A stretch of DNA of 64,000 nucleotides from NCBI GenBank assembly GCA_027018875.1, contig JALUYA010000009.1, positions 1 to 64,000 on the forward strand, given 5' to 3'. This DNA comes from Gammaproteobacteria bacterium (GTDB lineage: Bacteria > Pseudomonadota > Gammaproteobacteria > JAKDMP01). Numbering within the stretch: the stretch's first letter is position 1; each line of letters starts with the position of its first letter. The notes under the pieces are model-generated. The model was given only the letters and a program-made list of their open reading frames with translations. It was not told the DNA's origin and searched no databases. Shown here piece by piece: positions 9,879-18,742 of the stretch. The translations under genes and the position numbers were made by a program.

Positions 9879-10477
9879 GGTGTTACCTCCTGAATGAATG
9901 TGTAAAGCCGCATCACAGGGTTTTTGTGCGATGCATATCCATTCGTCGCCCGGGCGGGTGCATCCCTTACACCGAAGCGGCAAGTTGATCCTGCGCGGGC
10001 AGTCGGTGCACCCTGTTTCCGGGATTTCATGGGCAAATGCTATCTTTGTGGCCCCCGCGCGCCGCTGCACCACCGCTCCCGGACTATCTCGTTCCGAGGG
10101 CCGCAGCTTCCGCAAGTTTGCATCCCCCCTCTCCCCGTTCGACCGCCCGCAGCCATTGCTTTACCCATTCGAGTCGTCGGTTTTCAACCCATCGCGCCTC
10201 GCTCAGTTTTCATCGGCCCCCAGCCCCAGCGACCTTGCTGCGCGGGTGCGATCGAGTTGGATTTACCAATATAATCAAGGTGACGTATCCCGCCGGTAGT
10301 CACCAAGAAGCACGCTCATCCACGGACAGGCTCTCTACATGCGGGCCATCTTCAGTGCCCCCATGCGCTTCCTCCAATACTCGGTTTACAGCTTCTGCGC
10401 CTTGCCCGGGTCCGGTACCAACTGGATGCGCGAACATCCGGGCAGTGCGGGGAATACGGGCATATTTCGGGCCCGAT
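9879..10477 (+). other. Gene-poor gap between the DUF302 gene and aidB-like gene
   Basis: About 600 bases hold no gene I can support. Several ORFs cross it but none has a convincing start and coding pattern. One short frame from 10029 begins MGKCYLCGPRAPLHHRSRT, resembling the start of a small zinc-ribbon protein, but its continuation is low complexity. It could be a small gene broken by a frameshift. Confidence 0.4.
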
Positions 10478-12172
10478 CTATAGCGGCACGGTCGAAGCCC
10501 GCTCGAGTATTTCCGCCACCGCCAGCCCCGCCGGCAATGACCCAAAAGCGCGGCCGCCGTCTGCTCCAATACGGCCGACGAGAAATGCCTCGGCCACGGC
10601 GGAGTTGCCCGCCCGTATCAGCAGAGCCGCCTGCAGGGCGATGGCTATTCTCTCGCTGATCCAGCGGGCACGATACTCCAGGTCGTCCCGCTTGACGAGC
10701 ACCCGCTCGAGTTCAACCAGGTAACGATCCAGCCGCGGTTCGGCCGCACGCGCCTCGGCACATTCATTCAGGTACGCCTCCACCGCACGGGGACTTTTCG
10801 CCATGGCTCGCAACACATCGAGACACTGGATGTTTCCCGCTCCCTCCCACAGGGCATTGAGCGGCGCCTGGCGATACATCCGCGCCATCAAAAAATCTTC
10901 GATATAACCGTTCCCGCCGAGGCATTCCTGGGCCTCGTTCACCTGGGCCACCGTGCGTTTGCAGACCCAATATTTGCCGGCGGGCGTTACCAGGCGCGCG
11001 AACAACCGCTCCTGCTCCGATTCCCCGGCACGTTCAAAGGCCCGCGCCAGGCGCAAGGCCAGCACCAGGGATGACTCGGATTCGAGCACCAGATCGGCCA
11101 GTACGTTGCGCATCAGCGGTTGTTCGATCAAGCGCTTGCCGAAGGCCTCGCGGTGGATGCCGTGATGCAATGCCTGAACCACGGCCTGGCGCATCAGTCC
11201 GGCCGAGGCGATGAGGCAATCGAGCCGGGTTTCGGCAACCATTTGAATGATGGTCGCCACCCCGCGGCCTTCTTCGCCGACCATAACCGCCCAGGCATCA
11301 CGAAATTCCACTTCGCTCGCGGCGTTGGACCGGTCCCCGAGCTTTTCCTTGAGCCGCTGCAGCTCCAGGCTGTTGGCCGTCCCATCCGGACGCCAGCGGG
11401 GCAGCAAAAAACATGAGAGCCCTCCCGGAGCCTGAGCCAGAGCCAGAAAGGCATCCGACATCGGCGCCGAGAGAAACCACTTGTGCCCGGTCAGGCGATA
11501 GGCCTCCCCCGGCCCCGCCGCCCCGATCGGGACCGCCCGGGTGGTGTTGGCCCGCACGTCCGATCCGCCCTGCTTTTCGGTCAGGCCCATACCGATGGTC
11601 AAACCGGTCTTCTCCACCGCCGGGCGATTCGCCGGATCGTAGGCCGTGCTGAAAATTCCCGGCTCCCACCGGGCCGCCACCGCGGGGGTTTCACGCAACG
11701 CCGGGATCACGGCGTGGGTCATGGTGATCGGGCACATCGTCCCGGCCTCGAACTGATAGTGCAGGTAAAGCAACACCGAGCGGACGATGCGCGCCCCGGG
11801 GCGATCATCAGTCCAACTCATGGCATGCAGGCCATGCGCCTTGGCGAGGGTCATCGAACGATGGTACGCGGGGTGATATTCGACCTCATTGATTCGGTGC
11901 CCGTAGGGGTCGAAGAATTTCGCCCGCGGGATATTCTCATTGGCGGCGAATCCCAGTTCATAGAGTTCTCCACCGGCAATTGCGCCATATTTTTCGAGCC
12001 GATCCTCGGCCCGGGCACCCCCTTCACGCCGAACGGCCTCGCGCAGGGCGACATCGCTGGTATAGGCGTTATAGGGGGCCAGCGGCGGTGGCTGATTGAA
12101 CACCTCGTGCGTCGCCCAACTCACCCCAGGAGCCAAACTTTGCCAAGAATCTCTGGATTTCCTCGTCATCAT
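10478..12172 (-). CDS. AidB-like acyl-CoA dehydrogenase
   Basis: The 564-residue protein matches the AidB branch of acyl-CoA dehydrogenases, FAD enzymes longer than the usual 380-400 residues. Visible landmarks are SWATHEVFNQPPPL near the N-terminus, GLTEKQGGSDVRANTT (FAD/substrate region), YRLTGHKWFLSAPMSDAFL, and the C-terminal QECLGGNGYIEDFLMARMYRQAPLNALWEGAGNIQ. In E. coli AidB belongs to the adaptive response to DNA alkylation. The start at 12172 (MMTRKS) has GGAGG at the right distance; the ORF-track start at 12250 does not. It is not in an obvious operon. Confidence 0.85.
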   Translation of the reverse strand: MMTRKSRDSWQSLAPGVSWATHEVFNQPPPLAPYNAYTSDVALREAVRREGGARAEDRLEKYGAIAGGELYELGFAANENIPRAKFFDPYGHRINEVEYHPAYHRSMTLAKAHGLHAMSWTDDRPGARIVRSVLLYLHYQFEAGTMCPITMTHAVIPALRETPAVAARWEPGIFSTAYDPANRPAVEKTGLTIGMGLTEKQGGSDVRANTTRAVPIGAAGPGEAYRLTGHKWFLSAPMSDAFLALAQAPGGLSCFLLPRWRPDGTANSLELQRLKEKLGDRSNAASEVEFRDAWAVMVGEEGRGVATIIQMVAETRLDCLIASAGLMRQAVVQALHHGIHREAFGKRLIEQPLMRNVLADLVLESESSLVLALRLARAFERAGESEQERLFARLVTPAGKYWVCKRTVAQVNEAQECLGGNGYIEDFLMARMYRQAPLNALWEGAGNIQCLDVLRAMAKSPRAVEAYLNECAEARAAEPRLDRYLVELERVLVKRDDLEYRARWISERIAIALQAALLIRAGNSAVAEAFLVGRIGADGGRAFGSLPAGLAVAEILERASTVPL

Positions 12173-12358
12173 CAACCTCCGGCCAGGCAACAGATACACT
12201 TTTTGAGGAACGGTACGTCGAACCCCACCGCGCGGACTCACCACCCACACCCCGCAGATATTTTCTGCTCATAGGTCAGGATACTCCTTCCCCTCACGTG
12301 GTTAAAACCTGGCCTCAATCAACCAACAGGTAATTCATTCCCATCACAAAGCCCGGAT

Positions 12359-12387
12359 TTGCCTATCTTGCCGGGCGAGGGTATAAT
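12359..12387 (+). promoter_or_regulatory. Likely promoter of the copper-related cluster
   Basis: TTGCCT (12359-12364), a 17-nt spacer and a perfect TATAAT (12382-12387) stand about 27 nt ahead of the first small ORF of the cluster. No obvious CopR or CueR operator is recognised around it. Confidence 0.4.
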
Positions 12388-12413
12388 TAAACTTAGTAAA
12401 AATCTTGACTTCC

Positions 12414-12731
12414 ATGCGCACACTCTGGATTGCCCTTATAGCCACGATAATCATGGCTTTTGCGACGGTGCATGCGGCTTCGGCCGCCTCGGTCTCCGCC
12501 GTACAGCCACCCGGGGCCGGCTTGGTGAGCGTATCCCATGCCCCCTCCCAAGTGCCCGGCATCGGCCATGGCGGCACGGCAAACCTCTGCCTGGATGGCT
12601 GTGGCGTTGCCGCTCCCCCGCCCGCTCACCGGCACGGGTTCCATGCCCCGGCAACCCGCCCGAGTATGCCGGTGGCGGAACTCCCCACACTCTGGATCGA
12701 CTTTCCCCCCGAACACCCTCCCCGAACCTGA
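12414..12731 (+). CDS. Small secreted Cys/His-containing protein, start of copper cluster
   Basis: The 105-residue product starts MRTLWIALIATIIMAFATVHAASA, a clear signal peptide. The mature protein is rich in Pro, Gly and His and has a close cysteine pair (NLCLDGCGVA), then HRHGFHAP, and ends DFPPEHPPRT. The layout resembles that of the small gene at 13481. A periplasmic metal-binding role is suggested by the neighbours (a cupredoxin and a CopA-CopB fusion). The family is not recognised. The ORF-track start at 12405 is a TTG; the ATG at 12414 is preferred. Confidence 0.6.
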   Translation: MRTLWIALIATIIMAFATVHAASAASVSAVQPPGAGLVSVSHAPSQVPGIGHGGTANLCLDGCGVAAPPPAHRHGFHAPATRPSMPVAELPTLWIDFPPEHPPRT

Positions 12732-12835
12732 TCCCCCCTTTGTAGCACCTCTCTGGTGCTGCCTTCCCGTTACCCCCCGAAATCCGCTACGCCGCGTGGC
12801 GTATCGCCTTTCCTTCGAGATGCCAGGAGTCGATC

Positions 12836-13456
12836 ATGCCGAAAACCATCCACCGTAGACGTTTAATACGTGCCATCCGTCCGCCTTTCCAGCAACCCTC
12901 TGCCGGGGCCACAGCGCCTGCCGTTACCCCGAAATACTCATTCTCCCCGATGTCCCTGCGCTCAATCATGGCTATCGCCGCCATCGCGGGACCACTCATG
13001 GTACTTACCCCGGCTGCGAATGCAAACGCCAGCCCCGGGCACCGCCCGTCGCGGGGAAAGGTGTCCCTGGCCTGGGGTCACCCGGCCCCCGCATCCGAAG
13101 CCGTGCGCACGATTCGCATCGACGCCAGCGATGCCATGCGCTTTACCCCGGACAAGCTGAGCATTCGGGCCGGACAGACTATCCGTTTCATCATTACCAA
13201 CACGGGAAGAATCGCGCATGAATTCGTGCTTGGCCCGGCCTCCCTGCAGCGCCGACACGAAACGGAGATGCGCGCAGACGAGAAGATGAACTCCCGCGCC
13301 GAGCCGAATGAAGTCGCACTTCCCCCGGGAGCGACCCGAACCCTGACCTGGACCTTTACCCGCGCGGGGCGGATCGAGTACGGCTGTCACCTGCCGGGCC
13401 ATTTTGCCGCCGGCATGAAGGGTTGGATCAGCGTCACCCCGGCGCAATCATCCTGA
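12836..13456 (+). CDS. Periplasmic cupredoxin (plastocyanin/azurin-like copper protein)
   Basis: The C-terminal about 110 residues form a cupredoxin: FTPDKLSIRAGQTIRFIITNTGRIAHEFVLG gives the first His ligand. EYGCHLPGHFAAGMKGWISV gives Cys, His and Met, completing a type 1 copper site. Such proteins carry electrons or bind Cu in the periplasm, consistent with the copper context. AGGAG precedes the ATG at 12836, but that start puts 38 residues before a hydrophobic segment. The ATG at 12950 (MSLRSIMAIAAIAGPLMVLTPAANA) would give a normal signal peptide, so the start is uncertain. Confidence 0.85.
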   Translation: MPKTIHRRRLIRAIRPPFQQPSAGATAPAVTPKYSFSPMSLRSIMAIAAIAGPLMVLTPAANANASPGHRPSRGKVSLAWGHPAPASEAVRTIRIDASDAMRFTPDKLSIRAGQTIRFIITNTGRIAHEFVLGPASLQRRHETEMRADEKMNSRAEPNEVALPPGATRTLTWTFTRAGRIEYGCHLPGHFAAGMKGWISVTPAQSS

Positions 13457-13480
13457 TATCGATCTTCCGAGAGCCGTAGC

Positions 13481-13813
13481 ATGCGCCGATATTTTTTCAA
13501 AAGAACGGGCATCATGCTGGCCTTGGCGGCCATGCTGTTCGGCCTCGGTGCCCTGCCGCAGGCTCATGCCTCGATGCATGGTGGGACCTTGCGGGCGCTG
13601 TCGTCCCAAGCCGCCCCGCCATGCCAAGCTGGGGAGCCTTCCGCGGTGCTTTCCAGCGCCGATTGCAACGCGGCCTGCACACCCGGCTACGGTGCCATCC
13701 TGCCCGTTCACCACACTACCCCTGGCCATGGCATAACCCAACCTCCCACCCCTACAGAAAACAAGTTCTCCCAGTGGTTGCCCCCACCGTACGAACGCCC
13801 TCCGCGCATCTGA
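13481..13813 (+). CDS. Small secreted protein of copper cluster, resembling the one at 12414
   Basis: The 110-residue product begins MRRYFFKRTGIMLALAAMLFGLGALPQAHAS, a signal peptide. The mature part contains CQAG and SADCNAACTPGYG, two His stretches (HHTTPGHG), and ends PPPYERPPRI. The order of features and the PP..PPR ending parallel the first small gene of the cluster, so the two may be diverged paralogues. It lies about 100 nt ahead of the CopA-CopB fusion. A copper-binding or copper-relay role is inferred from context only. Confidence 0.6.
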   Translation: MRRYFFKRTGIMLALAAMLFGLGALPQAHASMHGGTLRALSSQAAPPCQAGEPSAVLSSADCNAACTPGYGAILPVHHTTPGHGITQPPTPTENKFSQWLPPPYERPPRI

Positions 13814-13917
13814 ACTCGGCACACACAGGGCGTTCCGATCTCGGTATCGGCAGGCCTTACTAAAGCCGCATGGCACTTGCACCGCGGCTTCATGACCGAA
13901 AATTCAAGGAGAACTGC

Positions 13918-16314
13918 ATGTTTAAATTTCATCTTTCCCTATGGACGGCGGGAATCATCCTGCTGCTCGCGACATTCAGCGCCCCCGCGGCAGCGGGTGA
14001 ATATAACCTGGTGATCGCGCGCACGCCGATCAATATCACCGGCCGACCCACGACGGCGATTACCATCAACGGACAACTGCCCGCGCCTACGCTCCATTGG
14101 CGCGAAGGCGAGAAAGTCGTCATCCACGTGACCAATCGTCTCAAGCAATCCACCTCGCTGCACTGGCATGGCCTGCTCCTGCCCGCCGACATGGACGGCG
14201 TGCCCGGTATCAGCTTTCCGGGCATCGCCCCGGGGACGAGCTTTACCTATCGCTTCACCGTCAAGGAAAATGGTACTTACTGGTATCACAGCCACAGCGG
14301 TGGGCAGGAGCAGGAAGGTCTATACGGCGCCATAATTATCCAGCCCCGCCGGCCGGCGCCTTTCCATTACGACCGGGACTATGTCGTAGTGCTGTCGGAC
14401 TGGAGCGATACCCCCCCGGAACAGATCTTCGCCCTGCTGAAGAAAAGAAGCAATTACTACAATTTCCACCAACGCACCCTGGGCACGTTTTTTCACGACG
14501 TGGCCACCAAGGGCTTGGGCCCCACCTTGCGCAATCGCCTGTTATGGGGACGCATGCGCATGGATCCGACCGATGTCTCCGACGTCACCGGCTATACCTA
14601 CACCTATCTCATCAATGGTCAGTCCCCCAAGGCCAATTGGACGGCCCGGTTCAAGCCGGGTGAGCGGGTGCGCCTGCGCATCATCAACGCCTCGGCAATG
14701 ACTTACTTCGATGTTCGCATTCCCGGGCTGAAAATGACCCTGGTGCAGGCCGATGGCCAGAACGTCCGTCCGATCAAGATCGACCAGTTCCGTATCGCAG
14801 TGGCCGAAACCTATGATGTGATCGTCACCCCGAGGGCCGACCGGGCCTATACGCTCTTCGCCGAAGGCCTCGACCGCTCCGGTTATGCCCGGGCGACGCT
14901 GAGCCCGCGACCGGGGCTGTCCGCTCCGGTTCCACCCATGGACCCCCGCTTCATACTCACCATGCGCGACATGGGCATGGGCGGCATGAACAAGGGCGCC
15001 AAATCCAGGACCATGCAACCCGCCACGGTTCCAGGCCCGGCGCTACAACCGGGCCCCAGCGTGACCCGCATTGCCAAGGCCCCCACCAACCGTCTGAACG
15101 ACCCCGGTGACGGACTGCGTAACAACGGCCGGCGGGTGCTCACCTACGCCGACCTGGAAAGCCGCGCCCCCGTGCCCGACAACCGCCGGCCCGAACGTAC
15201 CCTGGTGCTGCATCTAACCGGCAACATGGAACGCTACATGTGGCAGTTCGACGGCAAAAAATATACCGACTCGGTGCCCATCAAGCTCCGCGTGGGTGAG
15301 CGGGTACGCTTCGTGCTGATCAACGACACCATGATGAATCACCCGATCCATCTGCACGGGATGTTCAGCCAACTGGAAAACGGTCATGGTGATCGGAATC
15401 CGCTCAAGCACACCGTCAACGTCCAGCCCGGTGAACGCCTCAGCTTCGTGGTAACCGCCGATGCACCCGGGGGCTGGGCGCTGCATTGCCACCTGCTGTA
15501 TCACTTCGAGTACGACGGCATGTTCCGCCAGGTGGTGGTCAGTCCGCTCAAGGGGAAAATAGTCGCCAATACGCCGGCAGCGACGATCTACTCCAGCGCC
15601 GCGGCCGTGGACACCGTGCCGCCCCCGCCAGGCGCCCACCTCACCGTGCACGACAATGCCCGGTTCAGCTACCTGCTGTTCGACCAGTTGGAATACCGTA
15701 AATCGGCCCGCAGCGGCGAGCCCAATGCGCTGCGTTGGGACCTGCTGGGATGGTACGGGGGCGACATCCAAAAGCTCTGGTTCAGGAGCGAAGGCGAGCG
15801 CGGTCAACCGGGTGGGCTGGAGCAAGCCGAAGTTCAGTTGCTCTATGGCCGTGCCATCGCCCCGTTCTGGGATCTACAGGCCGGTATCCGCCATGCCTTC
15901 CGGCCCGAATCCCCGCTGGAAGGCGCGCCTTCGCGTTCCTACGCCGTACTCGGCGTCCAAGGACTGGCGCCATACTGGTTCGATGTGTCGGCGGCGACAT
16001 TTCTCAGCGATCGGGGCCGTCTCAGTGCCCGCCTCAGCGCGGAATACGAACTCCTCCTGACCCAGCGCTGGGTGCTGCAACCGCGTTTTGAGACCACTTT
16101 TTCGCTGCAGGATACCCCCCGGCTCGGCCTCGGGCGCGGATTCAATTCCCTTGGCCTGGGGCTTCGGTTACGCTACGAAATCCGCCGTGAATTCGCTCCC
16201 TACCTCGGTCTTACCTGGAGTCGCTGGACCGGCGCGACCGCCGGCTATGCGCGGGCGGCGGGAACCCCGGTCAGCAGCCTGTCCTACGTCGCGGGCCTGC
16301 GCTTCTGGTTCTGA
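13918..16314 (+). CDS. Fusion of CopA-type multicopper oxidase and CopB-type outer-membrane protein
   Basis: The ATG at 13918 has AAGGAG upstream and yields 798 residues. Residues 1-27 are a signal peptide of Sec type (no twin arginine). Residues about 28-550 are a multicopper oxidase with HWHG, YHSHSG, NHPIHLHG and HCHLLYH motifs, plus a short Met-rich patch (MRDMGMGGMNKG) as in CopA/PcoA. From about residue 575 to the end the protein matches CopB/PcoB: HDNARFSYLLFDQLEYR, WYGGDIQKLWFRSEGE, FGVQGLAPYWFDV-like and LRLRYEIRREFAPYLGL. It ends in Phe as outer-membrane barrels do. CopA and CopB are normally separate proteins. Here the cuprous oxidase would be tethered to the inner face of the outer membrane. 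Confidence 0.93.
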   Translation: MFKFHLSLWTAGIILLLATFSAPAAAGEYNLVIARTPINITGRPTTAITINGQLPAPTLHWREGEKVVIHVTNRLKQSTSLHWHGLLLPADMDGVPGISFPGIAPGTSFTYRFTVKENGTYWYHSHSGGQEQEGLYGAIIIQPRRPAPFHYDRDYVVVLSDWSDTPPEQIFALLKKRSNYYNFHQRTLGTFFHDVATKGLGPTLRNRLLWGRMRMDPTDVSDVTGYTYTYLINGQSPKANWTARFKPGERVRLRIINASAMTYFDVRIPGLKMTLVQADGQNVRPIKIDQFRIAVAETYDVIVTPRADRAYTLFAEGLDRSGYARATLSPRPGLSAPVPPMDPRFILTMRDMGMGGMNKGAKSRTMQPATVPGPALQPGPSVTRIAKAPTNRLNDPGDGLRNNGRRVLTYADLESRAPVPDNRRPERTLVLHLTGNMERYMWQFDGKKYTDSVPIKLRVGERVRFVLINDTMMNHPIHLHGMFSQLENGHGDRNPLKHTVNVQPGERLSFVVTADAPGGWALHCHLLYHFEYDGMFRQVVVSPLKGKIVANTPAATIYSSAAAVDTVPPPPGAHLTVHDNARFSYLLFDQLEYRKSARSGEPNALRWDLLGWYGGDIQKLWFRSEGERGQPGGLEQAEVQLLYGRAIAPFWDLQAGIRHAFRPESPLEGAPSRSYAVLGVQGLAPYWFDVSAATFLSDRGRLSARLSAEYELLLTQRWVLQPRFETTFSLQDTPRLGLGRGFNSLGLGLRLRYEIRREFAPYLGLTWSRWTGATAGYARAAGTPVSSLSYVAGLRFWF

Positions 16315-16410
16315 GCGGCTTGCCTCAACCCGACAGAATCCGTAGCGCCCATGAAACCGATCCCCCGGCGAGTCCCGCCGGGAGGCCGGTGCATTAAAGA
16401 GCCCCGTGCG

Positions 16411-16450
16411 CCCGGGCCACCGCCCGGCATTAGCCGGGCGGTGGCCCGGG
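16411..16450. terminator. Perfect 18-bp inverted repeat between convergent genes, probable terminator
   Basis: CCCGGGCCACCGCCCGGC, a four-base loop ATTA, and the exact reverse complement form a hairpin. On the minus strand the loop contains the TAA stop of the DUF3106 gene, and the last codons of that gene (PGPPPG) form one arm. No T-run follows on either side, so intrinsic termination would be atypical. Confidence 0.6.
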
Positions 16451-16924
16451 GGGTTCTGGATGAGCGCCGCGCCGCAGCCAGCGACGCAGCATCCGTTCGC
16501 GTTCGCGGGGCGGCAGGTTCCGCCAGCGGCGTAGAATCGCCCGGCGACGCGCCGGGGGAAGCCGCTGAAAGCGCCGGTATTCCCGCAAGATTCGCCGGCG
16601 TTCCCAGGGCGGGAGACTGTGGAAAGCCTCGAAGCGGCGTCGAATCCAGACCCGTTGCGCCGGCGACAGGGTTTGCCAGCGCTCGAGTCGGCGCCGAAAC
16701 ATCGCCCGCTGCTCGGGGCTGGACTGCCTTAAATGCCACGCCAATCGTAGCAGTCGGGCCTGTCGCCGGGGAGGTAATCGGTTCCAACGGCCATGGAATG
16801 GTGCGAGCAAGCTGCGCTCCGCCGGGCTCAGGGCTTTCCATGGCACGGGCGTATCCGCCGCCCGGACAATTCCCGGGCCCAGCAGCAGCAGGGCGAGAAG
16901 ACTAGCTGCCGCGAGACGAGCCAT
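16430..16924 (-). CDS. DUF3106 protein, Arg-rich helical repeat
   Basis: The start at 16924 gives a signal peptide (MARLAAASLLALLLLGPGIVRAAD) and 164 residues. The mature part is a run of related Arg/Leu/Pro repeats (WKALSPAERSLLAPFHGRW, WQTLSPAQRVWIRRRFEAF, FQRLPPARRRAILRRWRNL) diagnostic of DUF3106. It overlaps the upstream DUF3619-like gene by 23 nt. The order sigma factor, DUF3619, DUF3106 recurs in beta- and gammaproteobacteria. The extreme Arg and Pro content suggests binding to an acidic partner, but no function is established. Confidence 0.85.
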   Translation of the reverse strand: MARLAAASLLALLLLGPGIVRAADTPVPWKALSPAERSLLAPFHGRWNRLPPRRQARLLRLAWHLRQSSPEQRAMFRRRLERWQTLSPAQRVWIRRRFEAFHSLPPWERRRILREYRRFQRLPPARRRAILRRWRNLPPRERERMLRRWLRRGAHPEPPGPPPG

Positions 16925-17309
16925 GGTGGTTTCCCACGGGGTGCCCTGCCGGTTGCTGCATTGCCAACCAGGCATAGAAGTCGAGATTTTGATACAGCGC
17001 GTAATCCTGTCCCGACAGCACCACCTGCATTCCCGTCCCATCCGCCGAGGGCGTGTGAGTATTGCCCGGCAACAGGACAAAAATCATCAGTGCCGCCGCT
17101 ATCCCGATCCCCGCCGCAAGGCTTGCGGGCCGAAACCAGGACCAGCGGCGGCTCCCTCCAAGCGCATCGAGCGCACGTGCTCGTCCCGCGGCGAGCCGGG
17201 CTTCGGCATGCGCAGCGTCCGCGGCCGCTTGTCGATAGGCCGACCGCAATGCCGCGAGCCGTTCCCGTGACTCCGAAATAGCCGGATCCTTGCGTCCGCT
17301 TTTACTCAT
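16902..17309 (-). CDS. DUF3619-like membrane protein, candidate anti-sigma factor
   Basis: The 135-residue protein has a charged, helical N-terminal cytoplasmic half (RERLAALRSAYRQAAADAAHAEARLAAGRARALDAL), one transmembrane segment (PASLAAGIGIAAALMIFVLLPG) and a periplasmic tail containing DFYAWLAMQQ. This matches the DUF3619 type that follows RpoE-like sigma genes. The layout is that of a membrane-bound anti-sigma factor, though it lacks a recognised RseA domain. It overlaps the sigma gene by 8 nt. Confidence 0.75.
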   Translation of the reverse strand: MSKSGRKDPAISESRERLAALRSAYRQAAADAAHAEARLAAGRARALDALGGSRRWSWFRPASLAAGIGIAAALMIFVLLPGNTHTPSADGTGMQVVLSGQDYALYQNLDFYAWLAMQQPAGHPVGNHHGSSRGS

Positions 17310-17916
17310 AATGCGGCTCCAACACCACTCGCAGTGCCTTCAGCGCCCGATGCAGATGGGTCTTAACGCTGCCTGCGCTGCAACCCATGAGCCGAGACGT
17401 TTGACCTACATCCAGGGATTCAAGCACACGCAGGGTAAAAACTTCGCGTTGCCGCCGTGGCAGCCTGGATACGGCTGCCGCTAGGGCCTCGAGCGAGGCT
17501 GCCGCGGCGACGGTTTTCTCGGGATTAGAAGCTCCCGGGGCCGGCACGGCGGCAAAGGGATCTTCGCAATCTCCGCCCTTTCCGCCGGCAGAAGTCAAGT
17601 TTCCGGTAAAGCGCAACCGGGTTCTCCGGCGACGTAACCCATCGCAAATCCTATTTTCAAGAATGCGCTGAAAAAGCCTGGGCCACTCCTCGCTCGGACG
17701 ATTGCCATAACTACGGGCAAGCCTAAGCATGGCGTCTTGTACCGCATCGAGGGCATCTTCGGGGTTGCGCAGACGGAAACAGGCGATTCGCAGTGCCCTG
17801 TGCTCGACCTCGCGCAGAAAATGGTCAAACTCCGTCTCGACTTTTACCGCAACCAGGCGCGGGGAGATTTCCCTTCCCCTATTCTGCTCCATAAGCATCC
17901 ACGCGGTTACCGGCAT
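17302..17916 (-). CDS. RpoE-like ECF sigma factor
   Basis: The 204-residue product has region 2 (FLREVEHRALRIACFRLRNPEDALDAVQDAMLRLARSYG, then PRLFQRILENRICDGLRRRR) and region 4 (AVSRLPRRQREVFTLRVLESLDVGQTSRLMGCSAGSVKTHLHRALKALR). It heads the sigma-DUF3619-DUF3106 operon. In-frame ATGs at 17916, 17895 and 17892 are possible starts and none has a strong ribosome site. The regulon is unknown; the convergent copper cluster is a neighbour but no direct link is seen. Confidence 0.9.
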   Translation of the reverse strand: MPVTAWMLMEQNRGREISPRLVAVKVETEFDHFLREVEHRALRIACFRLRNPEDALDAVQDAMLRLARSYGNRPSEEWPRLFQRILENRICDGLRRRRTRLRFTGNLTSAGGKGGDCEDPFAAVPAPGASNPEKTVAAAASLEALAAAVSRLPRRQREVFTLRVLESLDVGQTSRLMGCSAGSVKTHLHRALKALRVVLEPHYE

Positions 17917-18089
17917 TTCTCATTATCCAGCATCTACTCATCCCGTATAAACGTCGTATCCCGCCACGGGTTGACACCGTTCACGGGAAGCCCCGGCGGG
18001 CGGCGGGAATCATGGCACTGGACACCGCGATTCCTTCCGCGGCGAAACGAGTTCGATCAGGTCAGCGTAGCGGCCCGGGATTTCCTACA

Positions 18090-18482
18090 TCAGCCCTTGG
18101 GCGGCTTTTGCCGAGAGCCGATTTCGAACATCTTCAAAAACCGGGCGCGCAAGGATGGCTCTGTTCGAATAGCCCGCCCTACTTTCTCGTATTCGGTAAT
18201 CGGCATAATGATTTTAACCTTGTTTTTCATCACCCGTATGGCCTTGGCCTTTATTGCCTTCCTGGTTTTTATATCCTTGGCGGCGTTGATTTCAGCGCTA
18301 TATTTCCGGCGCAACGGAACTAGCGCCTTATAGGCCTTAACGAACTTTTTAAGTTGAGCCTGGCTGATCGGTGTGGCCTTGAGTACCGGCCTGGATCTGG
18401 CGGCCGGACCCACGGGGGTGGTCCCGAAAGCAAGCGGCGCCGCAAGCAAGAGAGCGGGAATAACAATTAAACATTTTCGCAT
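18090..18482 (-). CDS. Secreted DUF4168-like protein
   Basis: The ATG at 18482 has AGGAG eight bases upstream and encodes 130 residues. A signal peptide (MRKCLIVIPALLLAAPLAFG) is followed by a Lys-rich helical domain (ISQAQLKKFVKAYKALVPLRRKYSAEIN ... ITEYEKVGRAIRTEPSLRARF) typical of DUF4168. It is probably periplasmic; no function is known for the family. It stands alone, with about 170 nt to the sigma operon and 260 nt to the LOG-family gene. Confidence 0.7.
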   Translation of the reverse strand: MRKCLIVIPALLLAAPLAFGTTPVGPAARSRPVLKATPISQAQLKKFVKAYKALVPLRRKYSAEINAAKDIKTRKAIKAKAIRVMKNKVKIIMPITEYEKVGRAIRTEPSLRARFLKMFEIGSRQKPPKG

Positions 18483-18742
18483 CAAATAACTCCTGGATTG
18501 ACAAACAAACGACAAATGGCGGCCGCAAGGCTATGGAAAAACCGAGTAATAGGCATTGCCCGCAACTCGCAGCCAAACACCCCGATCGCTGCCGGGATCC
18601 CTCCACGAGGCAGACATTCCGACCCGCTAATCATGCCAGAAAGGTCCCGAACAATCCAAATCTGAGCAACGACTGTCTCTCGCCGGTACCGGTTCGACTT
18701 GCCACAGGTGCCCTCTTGGGTAAGTCCCACCTATGGGGCACC

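Noticed and set aside
10037-10483. Overlapping plus-strand ORFs in the gap before the aidB-like gene
   Set aside because: Low-complexity Pro/Arg/Ser translation and no convincing start; kept only as a note on the gap.
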